From positions 310,001-374,000 of the forward strand of contig CAVQOG010000003.1 in NCBI GenBank assembly GCA_963714375.1: a stretch of 64,000 nt of DNA, in the 5' to 3' direction. Both the position numbers and the translations under genes were made by a program. This document shows, piece after piece, positions 50,867 through 60,594 of this stretch (its first letter is position 1; the number at the start of each line of letters is the position of its first letter). Origin of the DNA: UBA5794 sp963714375. Its GTDB lineage: Bacteria > Actinomycetota > Acidimicrobiia > Spongiisociales > UBA5794. The notes beneath the pieces are model-generated. The model ran no database searches and was not told the origin of the DNA. It worked only from the letters and a program-made list of their open reading frames with translations.

Positions 50867-52702
50867 TCAGCCGGTGGGCTCGTCGGTCCCCAGGTATGCG
50901 GCTTGCACACGCGGATCGGCTCTCACCTCTTCGGGGGAACCATGAGCAATGATCTCGCCCTGATCCAGGACATATATTCGGTCACAGATCGACGTGATGA
51001 AATGGAGGTCATGATCGATGACGAGGACACCCGCTCCGATCCATGAGGCGACTTGTCGAATCTGGTCGACCATGGCCACGGAATCGGCTTCCCACATGCC
51101 GGCCGTTGGCTCATCCAACAGCAGGATCTCAGGAGCCAAGGCAGCAGCCCGCACGAGCTCGAGCTTTCGAGCTGCACCGTAGTTGATGTCACCGGCGCGA
51201 CTCTCACGGTCATCCCACAGGCCGACGGCGAAGATCAGCGCGTCGGCGTCCGCCACAGTGCGGTCCCTTCGGTGACGCGCAGCCACGATCGCGGAAACGG
51301 AGATGTTTTCGCGCACGGTGAGGCTCTTGAACAATCTGAGGTTCTGAAACGTTCTGGCAATACCGAACCTCGCCACTCGAAAGGACGGTAACTCCGCAAG
51401 GTCATGGTCGGCCAAGCGCCATGTACCGTCGTTTGGTTGGATCATTCCGGTTATGGCGTTGATCAGCGTCGTCTTGCCGGCTCCATTCGGCCCGATGAGG
51501 CCCACCACCTCGCCGACACCGACCTCGAGCGAAACATCTCTGACGGCGACAAATCCGCCGAAACGTACCGTGATGTCGTGGGTGGCGAGACGGACGTCAC
51601 TCGGCTCAGGAAGACTTGTCGGTGGCTCGGGCGGCATGGCTCTTTTGCGAAGACGACGCCGTAAGGGGTCCTCCACCTCCCGATCACCCACGATGCCCTG
51701 TGGGCGCAAGAGCATGAAGCCAAGCATCGCACCACCGAGGAACAGGGCAGAAAGGCCCGGCCTGAGCAACCAGTTGAGACCAGGAACATTGACCGAATCA
51801 CCCGAGAGGACTCGGGTGACCTCAGTTCCCACCGTGATGACTGCCACTCCCAGAAGACTTCCGGTGACACTCCCCCTGCCGCCAACGATCAACATGGCGA
51901 GCGTCAGGAGCGTGAAATCGAAGAAGAAGAAGTTCGGCGTCATCGATCCGAGGGAGAGCACACGCAACGATGCCCCCACCGTGACAATCGCAACGCTCAA
52001 AAGCAGGGCCGTCATATGTGGTATGGCAGGATTGACACCCATCGCTCTCGCTGCCAAGTCGTCATCACGCGTCGCTTGGGCCAACCGGCCAAGGTGGCTC
52101 TCGCGGAACATTCGAGCTGCAAAGACCGCGAGCACCAACCCGATGTATATCCACGTCTTTCCCTCCAGTTTCTGCCCCGGTCCAAACGACAGACCCGATC
52201 GGTTTCCGGCAGTGAGTGTGACGAAATTTGCTGCCACCTCCCGAACCACGAACAAGAGTGCCAGCGTGATCATGGTGGCGGCGACTGCCCCCGCATACCG
52301 GACGGAACGAATCAACCCGAGGCCAACCAGGAAGGCGATGACGACCACGACGAGGATCGCGACACCCGTTGCAGCGAGGGGATTCATTTGGATGTCGGCG
52401 ATGCCGAAAGGGGCATCGGGAATGATGTTGTTCTTCATCTTTGGATCAATCACCAGCAGGGCAACCACGTAGCCACCGATTGCGGCAAAGCCCATATGCC
52501 CGAAGGAGAGCACTCCGGTATTACCGATGTACACCTGGAGCCCGACAACAAGAATTGCATTGATGAACATCTGGGTCATGAGGAGGTTGCGAGCACCCCC
52601 TCCGATCGCCGCGTAGGCAAGCCCGCCCGTCACGAGCAACGTGACGAGTAGGAGCTGCCCACCAAGGGGAAGCACCCATCGATCCAAGAGACGCTCTCTC
52701 AT
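50867..52702 (-). CDS. Fused LivM permease - LivG ATPase
   Basis: A 611-residue single chain. Residues 1 to about 335 are a branched-chain-amino-acid type permease (YIGNTGVLSFGHMGFAAIGG). After a linker (RKRAMPPEPPTSLPEPSD) an ATPase begins near 370, with Walker A GLIGPNGAGKTTLINAITG, Walker B ILLLDEPTAGMWE and His switch VLVIDHDLHFITS. The signature loop INYGAARKLELVRA is degenerate. LivM and LivG are usually separate proteins. The start overlaps the livH stop by one base. The substrate is uncertain: amino acids, urea or amides all use this family. Confidence 0.87.
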   Translation of the reverse strand: MRERLLDRWVLPLGGQLLLVTLLVTGGLAYAAIGGGARNLLMTQMFINAILVVGLQVYIGNTGVLSFGHMGFAAIGGYVVALLVIDPKMKNNIIPDAPFGIADIQMNPLAATGVAILVVVVIAFLVGLGLIRSVRYAGAVAATMITLALLFVVREVAANFVTLTAGNRSGLSFGPGQKLEGKTWIYIGLVLAVFAARMFRESHLGRLAQATRDDDLAARAMGVNPAIPHMTALLLSVAIVTVGASLRVLSLGSMTPNFFFFDFTLLTLAMLIVGGRGSVTGSLLGVAVITVGTEVTRVLSGDSVNVPGLNWLLRPGLSALFLGGAMLGFMLLRPQGIVGDREVEDPLRRRLRKRAMPPEPPTSLPEPSDVRLATHDITVRFGGFVAVRDVSLEVGVGEVVGLIGPNGAGKTTLINAITGMIQPNDGTWRLADHDLAELPSFRVARFGIARTFQNLRLFKSLTVRENISVSAIVAARHRRDRTVADADALIFAVGLWDDRESRAGDINYGAARKLELVRAAALAPEILLLDEPTAGMWEADSVAMVDQIRQVASWIGAGVLVIDHDLHFITSICDRIYVLDQGEIIAHGSPEEVRADPRVQAAYLGTDEPTG

Positions 52703-53589
52703 CAGACTCGCTCCGCATGACTGACGGCGACCAACCCTTGCGGTCGGACGATGAACAGCGTGGCCAGGAGGACGAACAGGATCCCCTCGGTCAGGCCGGA
52801 TATCTCCGATGGCAGGTAGCCACGCAGCATCACCTGGACGATTCCGAGTACGAATCCACCGATGACCGCTCCGCTCAAGCTTTCCAGTCCACCCGCAATC
52901 ACAGCTATCACGCCGAACAACAGCGGTGTCAATCCAGCATCTGGTTTGGCAGTGCCGGTCCTCATCAGCCAGAACACGCCGGCAACTCCTGCAAGTGCGC
53001 CCGACAAGGCAAACGCTCCCCGGATGACACTGTTTGACTTGACACCCATCAGTCGGGCTGCATCGAAATCAAGCGACGCTGCACGCAAGGTGATTCCGAA
53101 GATGGTTTTTTGGAGAATCCATACCGTGAAGAGGAGCGTTACCACGGTGGCAACAACGGTGATGATGTCAAAGACCTCCAGGTTGATTCCCAACACCTCG
53201 ATCGTGTTGAAGATCCAACTCGGCTTGGCGAAGTTGAGGGGCTTGGGAGATACGAACATCAAGAACAAGGCGCTCACGACAAAATGAACACCGAACGACG
53301 TGAGAAGCATGGTGAACTCATCAGAGCCCCGCACCCATCGAAAGGCCAGGAACTCGATGGCCATCGAGGCGATGATCGATGTCACGAGAATCGCCGGAAC
53401 GATGATTTCCCATCCGTAGCCAGCGGTCGAAAGAGCGTAGGCAGCATATGAAGAGATCGTGATCAGCTCTCCATGGGCGAAGTTGACGAGGTGCATGACC
53501 CCAAAGATCACAGCGAGTGAGAGCGCCAAGAGGGCATAGATGCTTCCCTGACCGAGTCCATCGACGAGCTGTTGGATGAAGACATTCAT
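52702..53589 (-). CDS. livH: LivH-type ABC permease
   Basis: A 295-residue membrane permease of the branched-chain amino acid transporter family. The first helix region reads GLGQGSIYALLALSLAVIFG and the EAA-like loop is RLMGVKSNSVIRGAFALSGA. The NFAHGELITISSYAAYAL motif is typical of LivH and UrtB. It lies between livF and the fused livMG gene with overlapping ends. The exact substrate is not settled. Confidence 0.88.
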   Translation of the reverse strand: MNVFIQQLVDGLGQGSIYALLALSLAVIFGVMHLVNFAHGELITISSYAAYALSTAGYGWEIIVPAILVTSIIASMAIEFLAFRWVRGSDEFTMLLTSFGVHFVVSALFLMFVSPKPLNFAKPSWIFNTIEVLGINLEVFDIITVVATVVTLLFTVWILQKTIFGITLRAASLDFDAARLMGVKSNSVIRGAFALSGALAGVAGVFWLMRTGTAKPDAGLTPLLFGVIAVIAGGLESLSGAVIGGFVLGIVQVMLRGYLPSEISGLTEGILFVLLATLFIVRPQGLVAVSHAERV

Positions 53590-54293
53590 TCCGATGTTCC
53601 CAAGTAGACGTCAAAGAGATCCTCGCGTCCTCTGAAGACTTCGGCGCTCGATTCCGATACAACGTTGCCGGTTCGCAACAGATAGACGCGATCGGCGATT
53701 TCGAGGAGCCGTCGAGCATTCTGTTCCACGACGAGGAGAGTCGTTCCACTCTCTCGCAGGCGCGCTATGAGATCGAATACCATCGTTATGAGGTTCGGCG
53801 CAAGCCCAAGCGTCGGTTCGTCCATCAGAAGTAGCTTCGGATGGCTCATGAGCCCTCGGCCGATAGCCAACTGCTGTGCTTCCCCTCCGGACAGGTATCC
53901 CGCCAGCATCGTCGTTCGTTCCCCGAGTACCGGGAACAGATCGTTGACCTCTGCCACTCTCGCGCGACGTTCACCAGCGTTGCAGGTGACCCCGGCGACA
54001 AGAAGGTTCTCCTCAACTGTCAACTCGGTGAACAGGCGTCGCTGCTCAGGCACAAGGGCGACGCCTCTGCGCAGCATCGCCTCAGGGGTGAGGCCGGTCA
54101 CATCGTCGTCGTCCAAACGAATGCTTCCAGCCGAGGGCTTCAGCAACCCGATGATGGTGTTGAGCAACGTGGTCTTGCCGGCACCGTTCGGGCCGATGAC
54201 ACCAACGACCTCACCGGCCTGCACAACGATCGAGGCGTCGCGCAGGCCGGTGATGGATCCATATCGGGTCGTGAGACCCTCGACCTTCAGCAC
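53586..54293 (-). CDS. livF: LivF-type ABC ATPase
   Basis: A 235-residue ATPase. Walker A is IGPNGAGKTTLLNTIIGLLK, the signature is YLSGGEAQQLAIGRGLM, Walker B is KLLLMDEPTLGLAPN and the His switch region is LLVVEQNARRLL. Start and stop overlap or abut livH (ATGA). It follows the binding-protein gene in the same operon. It is the partner of the ATPase fused to LivM. Confidence 0.9.
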   Translation of the reverse strand: MLKVEGLTTRYGSITGLRDASIVVQAGEVVGVIGPNGAGKTTLLNTIIGLLKPSAGSIRLDDDDVTGLTPEAMLRRGVALVPEQRRLFTELTVEENLLVAGVTCNAGERRARVAEVNDLFPVLGERTTMLAGYLSGGEAQQLAIGRGLMSHPKLLLMDEPTLGLAPNLITMVFDLIARLRESGTTLLVVEQNARRLLEIADRVYLLRTGNVVSESSAEVFRGREDLFDVYLGTSE

Positions 54294-54311
54294 AAACGTA
54301 TGTCCTGTGTC

Positions 54312-55583
54312 CTAGGGAGCTTCGACCACCTCTACGAGGACGACCTCGCCGCCCTTCACCTGCACTATGTAGAGCGGCTTTTGCTGAACGCCGTTCGAGC
54401 CGGCATAGCTGACCACCCCGGTAATGACCGTCACGTCGGACGCTCCTTTCAGAGCATCACCGATCGCCAACCCGTCGAGCGCATAGCCACTTCGTACGAA
54501 CGCATCAGCCATCAGGATCACTGAATCGGCTGCCAAGGCACCAAACGAGAAGGTCTCGAGAGGTGCACCCGTGTCGGCCTCGAACTTGTCGAGGAACTCT
54601 TGCATCCGGTTGTCGTCGGAAGGGAACGCATGTGTCGTGAAATACACACCCTCAGCATCAGCTCCAAGATCCCAGACGCGGGTCGCATCTGCGGCATCAG
54701 CGAAGACGTATGTAGGTGTGATGCCTGCTGCGTTCAGCTGAGGAATCAACACACCAAGCTGTGGGGTGAGCATTGCCGTGTACAAGACATCGGGTGGTGC
54801 ATCGAGTGCGGCGATCGCATTCACCTGTGTCGAGAAGTCCTGATCCTCAAAAGAGAAGGTGTAATCGCCAAGCGCCGTACCACCCTCCTCCTCAAACACC
54901 TTTGTGAAGGTTTCAGCGTTGTACCCGAAGTACGGGCCAGGGATGCTGAAGGTCACAGCGGTCTCATCGCCCAAGCCACGAGCAAACAGCGCAGCCTCGG
55001 TCGCCTGTCTTGGGTCGTCGAAGGTTCCGAGGAACGAAAGATTCTCCTCATCTGCCAACGACGGCTCGGTCGATGCGACAAAAATGACGGGCACCTTACC
55101 GCCAACGACCTGAAGCAACGGAAGCCCGAAGTCAGCGAACGGAGGTCCGAGGATCGCCTGGACACCGGCATCGAGCAGATCACTTGCTGCACGCTGCGTC
55201 ACGTCCGGGTCGCCCTGGATATCTTGGACGATCACCTCAACCGGATGCCCACCAATGCCGCCGGCACACGTGATGAGCTCAGCCATGTATTTCGCCCCCT
55301 CACTGCCTGGCCCATCGGCAAACCCACCGACCTCGGACAAGTCAGCCGCATAGCCGATGAGGAGAGGTTCACCCGTCGGGGCCTCTGCGCAGTTCGACAG
55401 ATCGGCGGCCAGCCAGTCGTCAATGGTCGTGACCTCATCCGAAGGAGCTGTCGCACCAGTGGTCGTTGTCGTGTCGTCGGTCGAGTCATCCGAGCATGCG
55501 GCCATCAAGAGTGCCATCACTGCCACAATCGTGAGCCACCTCAACGGGGTCGATCTACTGAACTTCTTGTTGTTTCGGGACAT
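54312..55583 (-). CDS. livK: Liv/Urt-type ABC substrate-binding lipoprotein
   Basis: A type I periplasmic-binding-fold lipoprotein. From the ATG at 55583, eight bases after a GGAGG motif, the signal ends ALLMAAC with the lipidated cysteine at residue 30. A short Thr-rich linker follows, then the binding fold (LLIGYAADLSEVGGFADGPG, LDAGVQAILGPPFADFG). The protein has 423 residues. It heads the livKFH-MG operon. The ligand might be an amino acid, urea or another amide, as the neighbouring catabolic genes suggest, but sequence cannot decide. Confidence 0.88.
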   Translation of the reverse strand: MSRNNKKFSRSTPLRWLTIVAVMALLMAACSDDSTDDTTTTTGATAPSDEVTTIDDWLAADLSNCAEAPTGEPLLIGYAADLSEVGGFADGPGSEGAKYMAELITCAGGIGGHPVEVIVQDIQGDPDVTQRAASDLLDAGVQAILGPPFADFGLPLLQVVGGKVPVIFVASTEPSLADEENLSFLGTFDDPRQATEAALFARGLGDETAVTFSIPGPYFGYNAETFTKVFEEEGGTALGDYTFSFEDQDFSTQVNAIAALDAPPDVLYTAMLTPQLGVLIPQLNAAGITPTYVFADAADATRVWDLGADAEGVYFTTHAFPSDDNRMQEFLDKFEADTGAPLETFSFGALAADSVILMADAFVRSGYALDGLAIGDALKGASDVTVITGVVSYAGSNGVQQKPLYIVQVKGGEVVLVEVVEAP

Positions 55584-55797
55584 TCGTACCTCCATCGCGA
55601 GTGCAGCGTCTTCCTGCCATCGATCTGCTTGAATACGGTATACAGAACGCGCCAAGCTTGCAACTCATCCACGGCGATCTTGCTCGGATCGCCGCGAGGC
55701 GCACCGGAATCTTTCATTGGGGTGTAAGAACTCGACGCTGGACGCGTCTCACCTGTGTACGGGCCAAAGCGGTCCGACATGGACACAGGAGAGAGCA

Positions 55798-56556
55798 ATG
55801 ACCAACACCAACAGCGACCAGAACACTGCAGCCACGGATCAACAAACACCAAAGCGGTCATGGATCATGCCAGCGATCGCCGCGTTCTTCGCGATTACGA
55901 CAATCGCCCTGGGAACAGTCGCTGTTGTCGCTACAACCGGCGCGGATACCGAGGTGACAGCGTCCATCGAGCTCGAGACGACAACAACCAGTACGACGAT
56001 CGCCACGACCGTCTTTGTCGACACCGACGACGCTGATACCGATACTGCATCACCGGCATTTGCGAAGACGGACGGAGCATCAGATGAAGCACCCGAAACA
56101 GAGCCAGCCGCACCCGAAACAGAGTCTGTCGAAACGGCTCCTGAACCCAAGGTGCCAGCTCCTGAGCCCGCACCCCAGACCGAGCCCGTCGCGGTAACGA
56201 TTCCAAAAGGGCTCTTGCCGAAGCTCCAGGTTCCCGATTCGATACAGCTCGATGACAACAACAAGGGCGTGATCACGGTCCACAATGGTGGGGCTCTCGA
56301 CCTGACCGTGACGTTCGTCGGATCGAACTTCGCTGGCGTCAACTTCGACGGCGTGATTGGAACGGTCGCTGGCGGCGAAACAAAGGGACTCAATATCGTG
56401 ATCGATGAAACAACGCTCCCCTTCGGCGACTACACGATCGACGTTCTCATCCAATCCAACGCCGGTGACAAGGTCGTCAAGGTCCATGGCACGAAGACCA
56501 TCTTCATCATCCAGTTCGACCCAATCCCTACCCCTCCCGAGGGCTGGTATCTGTAG
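55798..56556 (+). CDS. Membrane-anchored extracellular protein with Pro/Glu-rich linker
   Basis: From the ATG at 55798 the protein has 252 residues: a short cytosolic N-terminus, one membrane helix (IMPAIAAFFAITTIALGTVA) and a long Thr- then Glu/Pro-rich linker (APETEPAAPETESVETAPEP). The C-terminal ~100 residues (TIPKGLLPKLQVPDSIQLDD, VITVHNGGALDLTVTFVGSN) resemble an immunoglobulin-like or transport-associated beta fold. No family was recognised. It is divergent from livK and may sit at the cell surface. Confidence 0.6.
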   Translation: MTNTNSDQNTAATDQQTPKRSWIMPAIAAFFAITTIALGTVAVVATTGADTEVTASIELETTTTSTTIATTVFVDTDDADTDTASPAFAKTDGASDEAPETEPAAPETESVETAPEPKVPAPEPAPQTEPVAVTIPKGLLPKLQVPDSIQLDDNNKGVITVHNGGALDLTVTFVGSNFAGVNFDGVIGTVAGGETKGLNIVIDETTLPFGDYTIDVLIQSNAGDKVVKVHGTKTIFIIQFDPIPTPPEGWYL

Positions 56557-56587
56557 GTTGGTCGGCAAACGGGACAGGGACGGGCAT

Positions 56588-56613
56588 CAGCCTCCGGCGA
56601 AAGCCGGGGGCTG
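56588..56613. terminator. Bidirectional hairpin between convergent genes
   Basis: The arms CAGCCTCCGGC (56588-56598) and GCCGGGGGCTG (56603-56613) pair with one mismatch around a GAAA loop. It lies between the plus-strand surface-protein gene and the minus-strand arginine deiminase gene. There is no long U-tract. Confidence 0.65.
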
Positions 56614-56630
56614 ACTGCCGTCGAGGCACC

Positions 56631-57860
56631 TCAGTAGTCGACGGGCTCGCGCCAGACCGGGCAAGTCATGCAGTGCCCCCCGCCGCGACCGCGGCCGAGC
56701 TCCGAACCATCGAACTCAAGGACCGTGACGCCGGCCTCACGGAGCTTCGCATTCGTCCACTCGTTTCGGCGATATGCGAGAACGATCCCCGGCCTGAGCG
56801 CTACCACGTTGTTGCCGTCATCCCACTGCTCGCGAGCCTGCTCGAACGCGTCCCCACCGGTTTGGACAACCCGCAACTCCGAAAGCCCAAGCGCCTTCTC
56901 GACCACATCGAGCCACCCCTCCTTCTCGACAACGACGTCGAGACCGGTGTCTGAGGGGTAGTAACTGATTGCCTGGATCGAATCGATCACGGGTTGGTAG
57001 ACCGTCACAAGATCAACATCACAGAAAGTGAACACGGTGTCGAGGTGCATCGACGCCCTGTCAGCTGGCATCTTCGCCGCGATCACCCGCTCCGCTGCAC
57101 CCTCATCGAACAGCTTCTTGGCCACCTGGCCCACTGCCTGATATGTGGTGCGTTCGCCCATGCCGATGAGAACAATCCCCTTCCCGATCGGCATCACATC
57201 TCCACCCTCGAGCATGGCATTCCCACGGTCACGCTCTGGCGGATCACCCCACCAGATCTTGAAGTCGCCGTCCTTGAACTCCGTGTGGTATTTGTAGATT
57301 GCGGCGAGGTGAAGGGTCTCTTTTCTGCGTGCTGGCCAGAACATGGGATTGAGTGTGACTCCGCCGTAGATCCAACACGAGCTGTCTCGCGTGAACAGCT
57401 GGTTGGGAAGCGGGGGTATCGCAAACTCGTTCTCCCCCCATGCCTTGGACGCGGAGATGCCAAACTCCTTCGGCATCTCCCCAACCGTCAGCCCGCCGAT
57501 CAGATGCCTCACGAGGGTTTCAGCGTCGAGTTCGTCCATCCACCCGCGCAGCTCATCGGCACCGAGAACGCCAACTTCGTCTGGAACGATCTTTCGATCG
57601 AGGATGTATGCCCTTCCTTCTGGTTCTGACACGACATCTTCAAGGAGCTTGTGCACATGCATGACATCGATATCGAAGTCGCGGCGCATCAGTTCCACGA
57701 ACGCATCATGTTCCATACGCGCCTTCTTGGCCCAGATCACGTCTTCAAACAGCAGTTCCGCCGCATTGGTTGGGGTCAATCGTCGCATCTCGAGCCCGGG
57801 GCGATGCACGATGACCCGCCTGAGTTCACCGACCTCTGAATAGACACCGAATTCGGACAT
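56631..57860 (-). CDS. arcA: Arginine deiminase
   Basis: A 409-residue guanidino-group-modifying enzyme that converts arginine to citrulline and ammonia. Motifs are LFTRDSSCWIYGG, AMLEGGDVMPIGKGIVLIG, ASMHLDTVFTFCDVD and the C-terminal nucleophile GGGHCMTCPVWRE. The ATG at 57860 follows a GGAGA site. No carbamate kinase or ornithine carbamoyltransferase is adjacent, so citrulline use is unclear. Another family member acting on a related guanidine is possible. Confidence 0.9.
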   Translation of the reverse strand: MSEFGVYSEVGELRRVIVHRPGLEMRRLTPTNAAELLFEDVIWAKKARMEHDAFVELMRRDFDIDVMHVHKLLEDVVSEPEGRAYILDRKIVPDEVGVLGADELRGWMDELDAETLVRHLIGGLTVGEMPKEFGISASKAWGENEFAIPPLPNQLFTRDSSCWIYGGVTLNPMFWPARRKETLHLAAIYKYHTEFKDGDFKIWWGDPPERDRGNAMLEGGDVMPIGKGIVLIGMGERTTYQAVGQVAKKLFDEGAAERVIAAKMPADRASMHLDTVFTFCDVDLVTVYQPVIDSIQAISYYPSDTGLDVVVEKEGWLDVVEKALGLSELRVVQTGGDAFEQAREQWDDGNNVVALRPGIVLAYRRNEWTNAKLREAGVTVLEFDGSELGRGRGGGHCMTCPVWREPVDY

Positions 57861-58159
57861 GTCTTCTCCCAACTCATCTCCAAGCGAGACCGTCGCACCC
57901 TAACCTCGCGCCGATGAATGCCACACGCGCCACAGTGTCCCCCATGCCCCCCGAACATCCGAGACGACGGTCATAGTTGTCCTCGGTGGGGACGTGTTGC
58001 TTCGCCGCGGGCAGAAGCTCACCGACAAGAACCAGCGCAGGAACGTCGATATCGCCTGCGATCAGCTCCCACCGTTCGCCCTCGAACACAAGCTTGTGAT
58101 CTCGCAAGGACTGGGCATTCGTGTCCGATGGCGACGCGTATGCCCAGAGAACGGTGGAG
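57861..58159. other. Gene-poor spacer with an unassigned open stretch
   Basis: Between the arcA start and the glpD stop. A minus-strand stretch (TTG at 58107 to 57874) could encode 77 residues beginning with RDHKLVFEGERWELIAGDI; IDVPALVLVGELLP is reminiscent of an alpha/beta-hydrolase strand. It has no clear start site or recognised family, and it may be a decayed gene end. Part of this space should also hold the arcA promoter. Confidence 0.3.
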
Positions 58160-59719
58160 TTAGCTCAGCACGTACCCACGCGCCAGCGAGCGATACGTCG
58201 CGACCTGCTCGGTCTCCCAGGCGTGATCCCTGCCAAGCTCGGTGGCCATCAGTGCCGCGGCCCGTGGGGCAATCTCGTCGGACGCCCTCGCATCGAGGAG
58301 CAAGGCGCGGATTCGACGGGCAAGAGCGTCCTCGACGGTCCTCGCCATTTCGGATCGGGTCGCCCACACGATCTCCGCCTCGATGTACGGCAGATTCGGG
58401 TGGAGCAGCTCCCCGAGGTGCGAGTCGGCATCAACGATGCCGCGGATCGCCGACGCATCGGATCCGTACTCAGACAGGCCCTCACCGAGCGTGTCGTGCA
58501 TGTCCACATAGCCGTGGAGATGCAACGACTCGGTTATGGATGGCCGTTCCTCAAGGCCCCCGACAACGATCGCTCGATCGATAACGTCCTCACCCATCTT
58601 GCGATAGGTCGTCCACTTACCTCCCGTCACGGTCACGAGGCCAGACGATCCAATCACAACGGTGTGATCGCGAGACAACTCTGATGTCAGGTCCTCGCTG
58701 TCGACCTTGACGAGTGGCCGAAGTCCGGCGTACACACTCAGCACATCGTCTGGCTCGGGATCATGGGTGAGGTACCGGGCGGCGTGAGTCAGCAGGAACT
58801 CAATCTCCTCAGGAAGTGCTCTCGGTTCAAGAGACGTCACATCGACCGGTGTGTCGGTTGTGCCAACGACAACACGGTCAAGCCATGGCACTGCGAACAG
58901 CACACGGCCATCGTCGGTCTTGGGGACCATGATGGCGGCTTCACCCGGCTGGAAGGATCGCGGAAGAACCAGATGGACTCCCTGACTCGGCTGGAGAATC
59001 GGCTTTGCGTCGGGTTGGTCCATGGCGATGATGTTGTCAACAAACACACCCGTCGCGTTGACGACGACTCGCGCCAGGATCGTGTGCTCGATCCCTGATT
59101 CGACATCCTGCGCGATCACACCCGACACGAGACAAGATGTCTTGACCAAGCCGACAACACGCACATGGTTTGCGACCACGCCTCCGTGGTCAACCGCTGT
59201 CCGAGCAAGGGTGATGGCCAGCCTCGCATCGTCGAACTGACCGTCGTGGTACACGGTTCCTCCACGGAGCCCCTCTGGTTCCAACGTCGGGATAAGGTCG
59301 ATGGTCTCATCGACATCGAGGTTTCTCGACGGACCGAGTCCGAGCTTGCCGGCGAGCATGTCATAGACCCGAAGCCCGACGCCGTAGAACGGACCCTCCC
59401 ACCAGTCGTATCTCGGAACGATGAACGGGAGGTTCTTGACGAGCTGCGGTGCATTGTGGATCAGTCGCCCACGCTCCCTCAGAGCTTCGAGAACAAGCGA
59501 CACATTCCCCTGCTTGAGGTACCGGACACCGCCGTGAACAAGCTTCGTGCTGCGACTCGAGGTTCCCTTCGCGAAGTCTGATTGTTCAAGCAGGAGCGTC
59601 CGATATCCCCGCGATGATGCCTCCACTGCAGCACCGAGCCCGGTTGCACCTCCTCCGATGATGACCACATCCCACACATCCGACGCTGCTATCTGTGCAA
59701 TCGCCTCGTCACGATTCAT
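58160..59719 (-). CDS. glpD: Glycerol-3-phosphate dehydrogenase
   Basis: A 519-residue membrane-associated FAD enzyme that oxidises glycerol-3-phosphate to DHAP and feeds electrons to quinone. The FAD-binding N-terminus is DVVIIGGGATGLGAAVEASS. GTSSRSTKLVHGGVRYLKQG and the later GLRPLV motif are also typical. Its ATG overlaps the znuB stop in an ATGA arrangement, linking it oddly to the zinc transporter transcript. No glycerol kinase or facilitator is nearby. Confidence 0.94.
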   Translation of the reverse strand: MNRDEAIAQIAASDVWDVVIIGGGATGLGAAVEASSRGYRTLLLEQSDFAKGTSSRSTKLVHGGVRYLKQGNVSLVLEALRERGRLIHNAPQLVKNLPFIVPRYDWWEGPFYGVGLRVYDMLAGKLGLGPSRNLDVDETIDLIPTLEPEGLRGGTVYHDGQFDDARLAITLARTAVDHGGVVANHVRVVGLVKTSCLVSGVIAQDVESGIEHTILARVVVNATGVFVDNIIAMDQPDAKPILQPSQGVHLVLPRSFQPGEAAIMVPKTDDGRVLFAVPWLDRVVVGTTDTPVDVTSLEPRALPEEIEFLLTHAARYLTHDPEPDDVLSVYAGLRPLVKVDSEDLTSELSRDHTVVIGSSGLVTVTGGKWTTYRKMGEDVIDRAIVVGGLEERPSITESLHLHGYVDMHDTLGEGLSEYGSDASAIRGIVDADSHLGELLHPNLPYIEAEIVWATRSEMARTVEDALARRIRALLLDARASDEIAPRAAALMATELGRDHAWETEQVATYRSLARGYVLS

Positions 59720-60579
59720 GGCTGGGAGGCGACAGGCAACGGGCGTGCGAATCGCTCCCTTAGCGACCTACCGGCCAACACAACGAAGAACAGGGCAATG
59801 GGAACGACAGCGATGGTCGCCGAGCCCGAAGTATCGGCGTGATAGCTGACCATCAAACCAACGGCAACAGACAACACACCTATCACAACAGCCAGGCCCA
59901 TCATCAAAGGGACTCGACGCACGAGTAGCGCCGCGGTCGCTGCTGGGCCGACCAGGAGGCCGAACACCAATAGCGTTCCGACGGTCTGATAGGAACCGAT
60001 GATCGCAACTGCGATCAGCGCGAGGAGGGCACTGTGCGCGAGGCGCGGTCGGAGTCCAAGGAGCTGAGCCTTCTGCTCGTTGAATGACAGCACAAGAAAT
60101 GGGCGATAGAGGAGGGCCGAAACGACGATCGTCACCACACCGAGCACTGCAAGCATTGCGATGTCGCCTGAAGTGACACCCAGCGCGTCACCAAAGAGGA
60201 TCTCGGTGAGATTCCCCGCAAAGGCATCGGTGCGAGAAATCAAAATCACACCGAGGCCGAGCATCCCAACGAACAGGAGCCCGATACTGGTGTCTTCCGA
60301 GAACGACGTTTGACGATGGACAAGGCTGATCCCGAGCATCATCACGACCGCTGCAAGCAAGGCGCCCACCAACACGTTGAAGTCAAGGAGAATCGCTAGG
60401 GCGATCCCGGGAACGACACCGTGCACGAGAGCATCACCAAGAAAGGACATGCCGCGAATCACAACCCAGGTACCCACAAGGGCGAGAGCGATTGCTGCGA
60501 GTGATCCACCAACGAGGGCGCGCTGTTGGAATCCGAGTTCGAACGGTGCGGTGAGCCATTCTGCGGACAACCAATTCAC
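59716..60579 (-). CDS. znuB: Zinc-type metal ABC permease
   Basis: A 287-residue cluster 9 (ABC-3) permease with about eight helices: VVIRGMSFLGDALVHGVVPG, the periplasmic HRQTSFSEDTSIGLLFVG loop, and SYQTVGTLLVFGLLVGPAAT. It ends in a short basic tail. It lies 15 bp after znuA and overlaps glpD by 4 bases. Its ATPase (znuC) lies on the other strand next to zur. A manganese or iron specificity cannot be excluded by sequence alone. Confidence 0.9.
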   Translation of the reverse strand: MNWLSAEWLTAPFELGFQQRALVGGSLAAIALALVGTWVVIRGMSFLGDALVHGVVPGIALAILLDFNVLVGALLAAVVMMLGISLVHRQTSFSEDTSIGLLFVGMLGLGVILISRTDAFAGNLTEILFGDALGVTSGDIAMLAVLGVVTIVVSALLYRPFLVLSFNEQKAQLLGLRPRLAHSALLALIAVAIIGSYQTVGTLLVFGLLVGPAATAALLVRRVPLMMGLAVVIGVLSVAVGLMVSYHADTSGSATIAVVPIALFFVVLAGRSLRERFARPLPVASQP

Positions 60580-60594
60580 GGTATCAACCTACCT

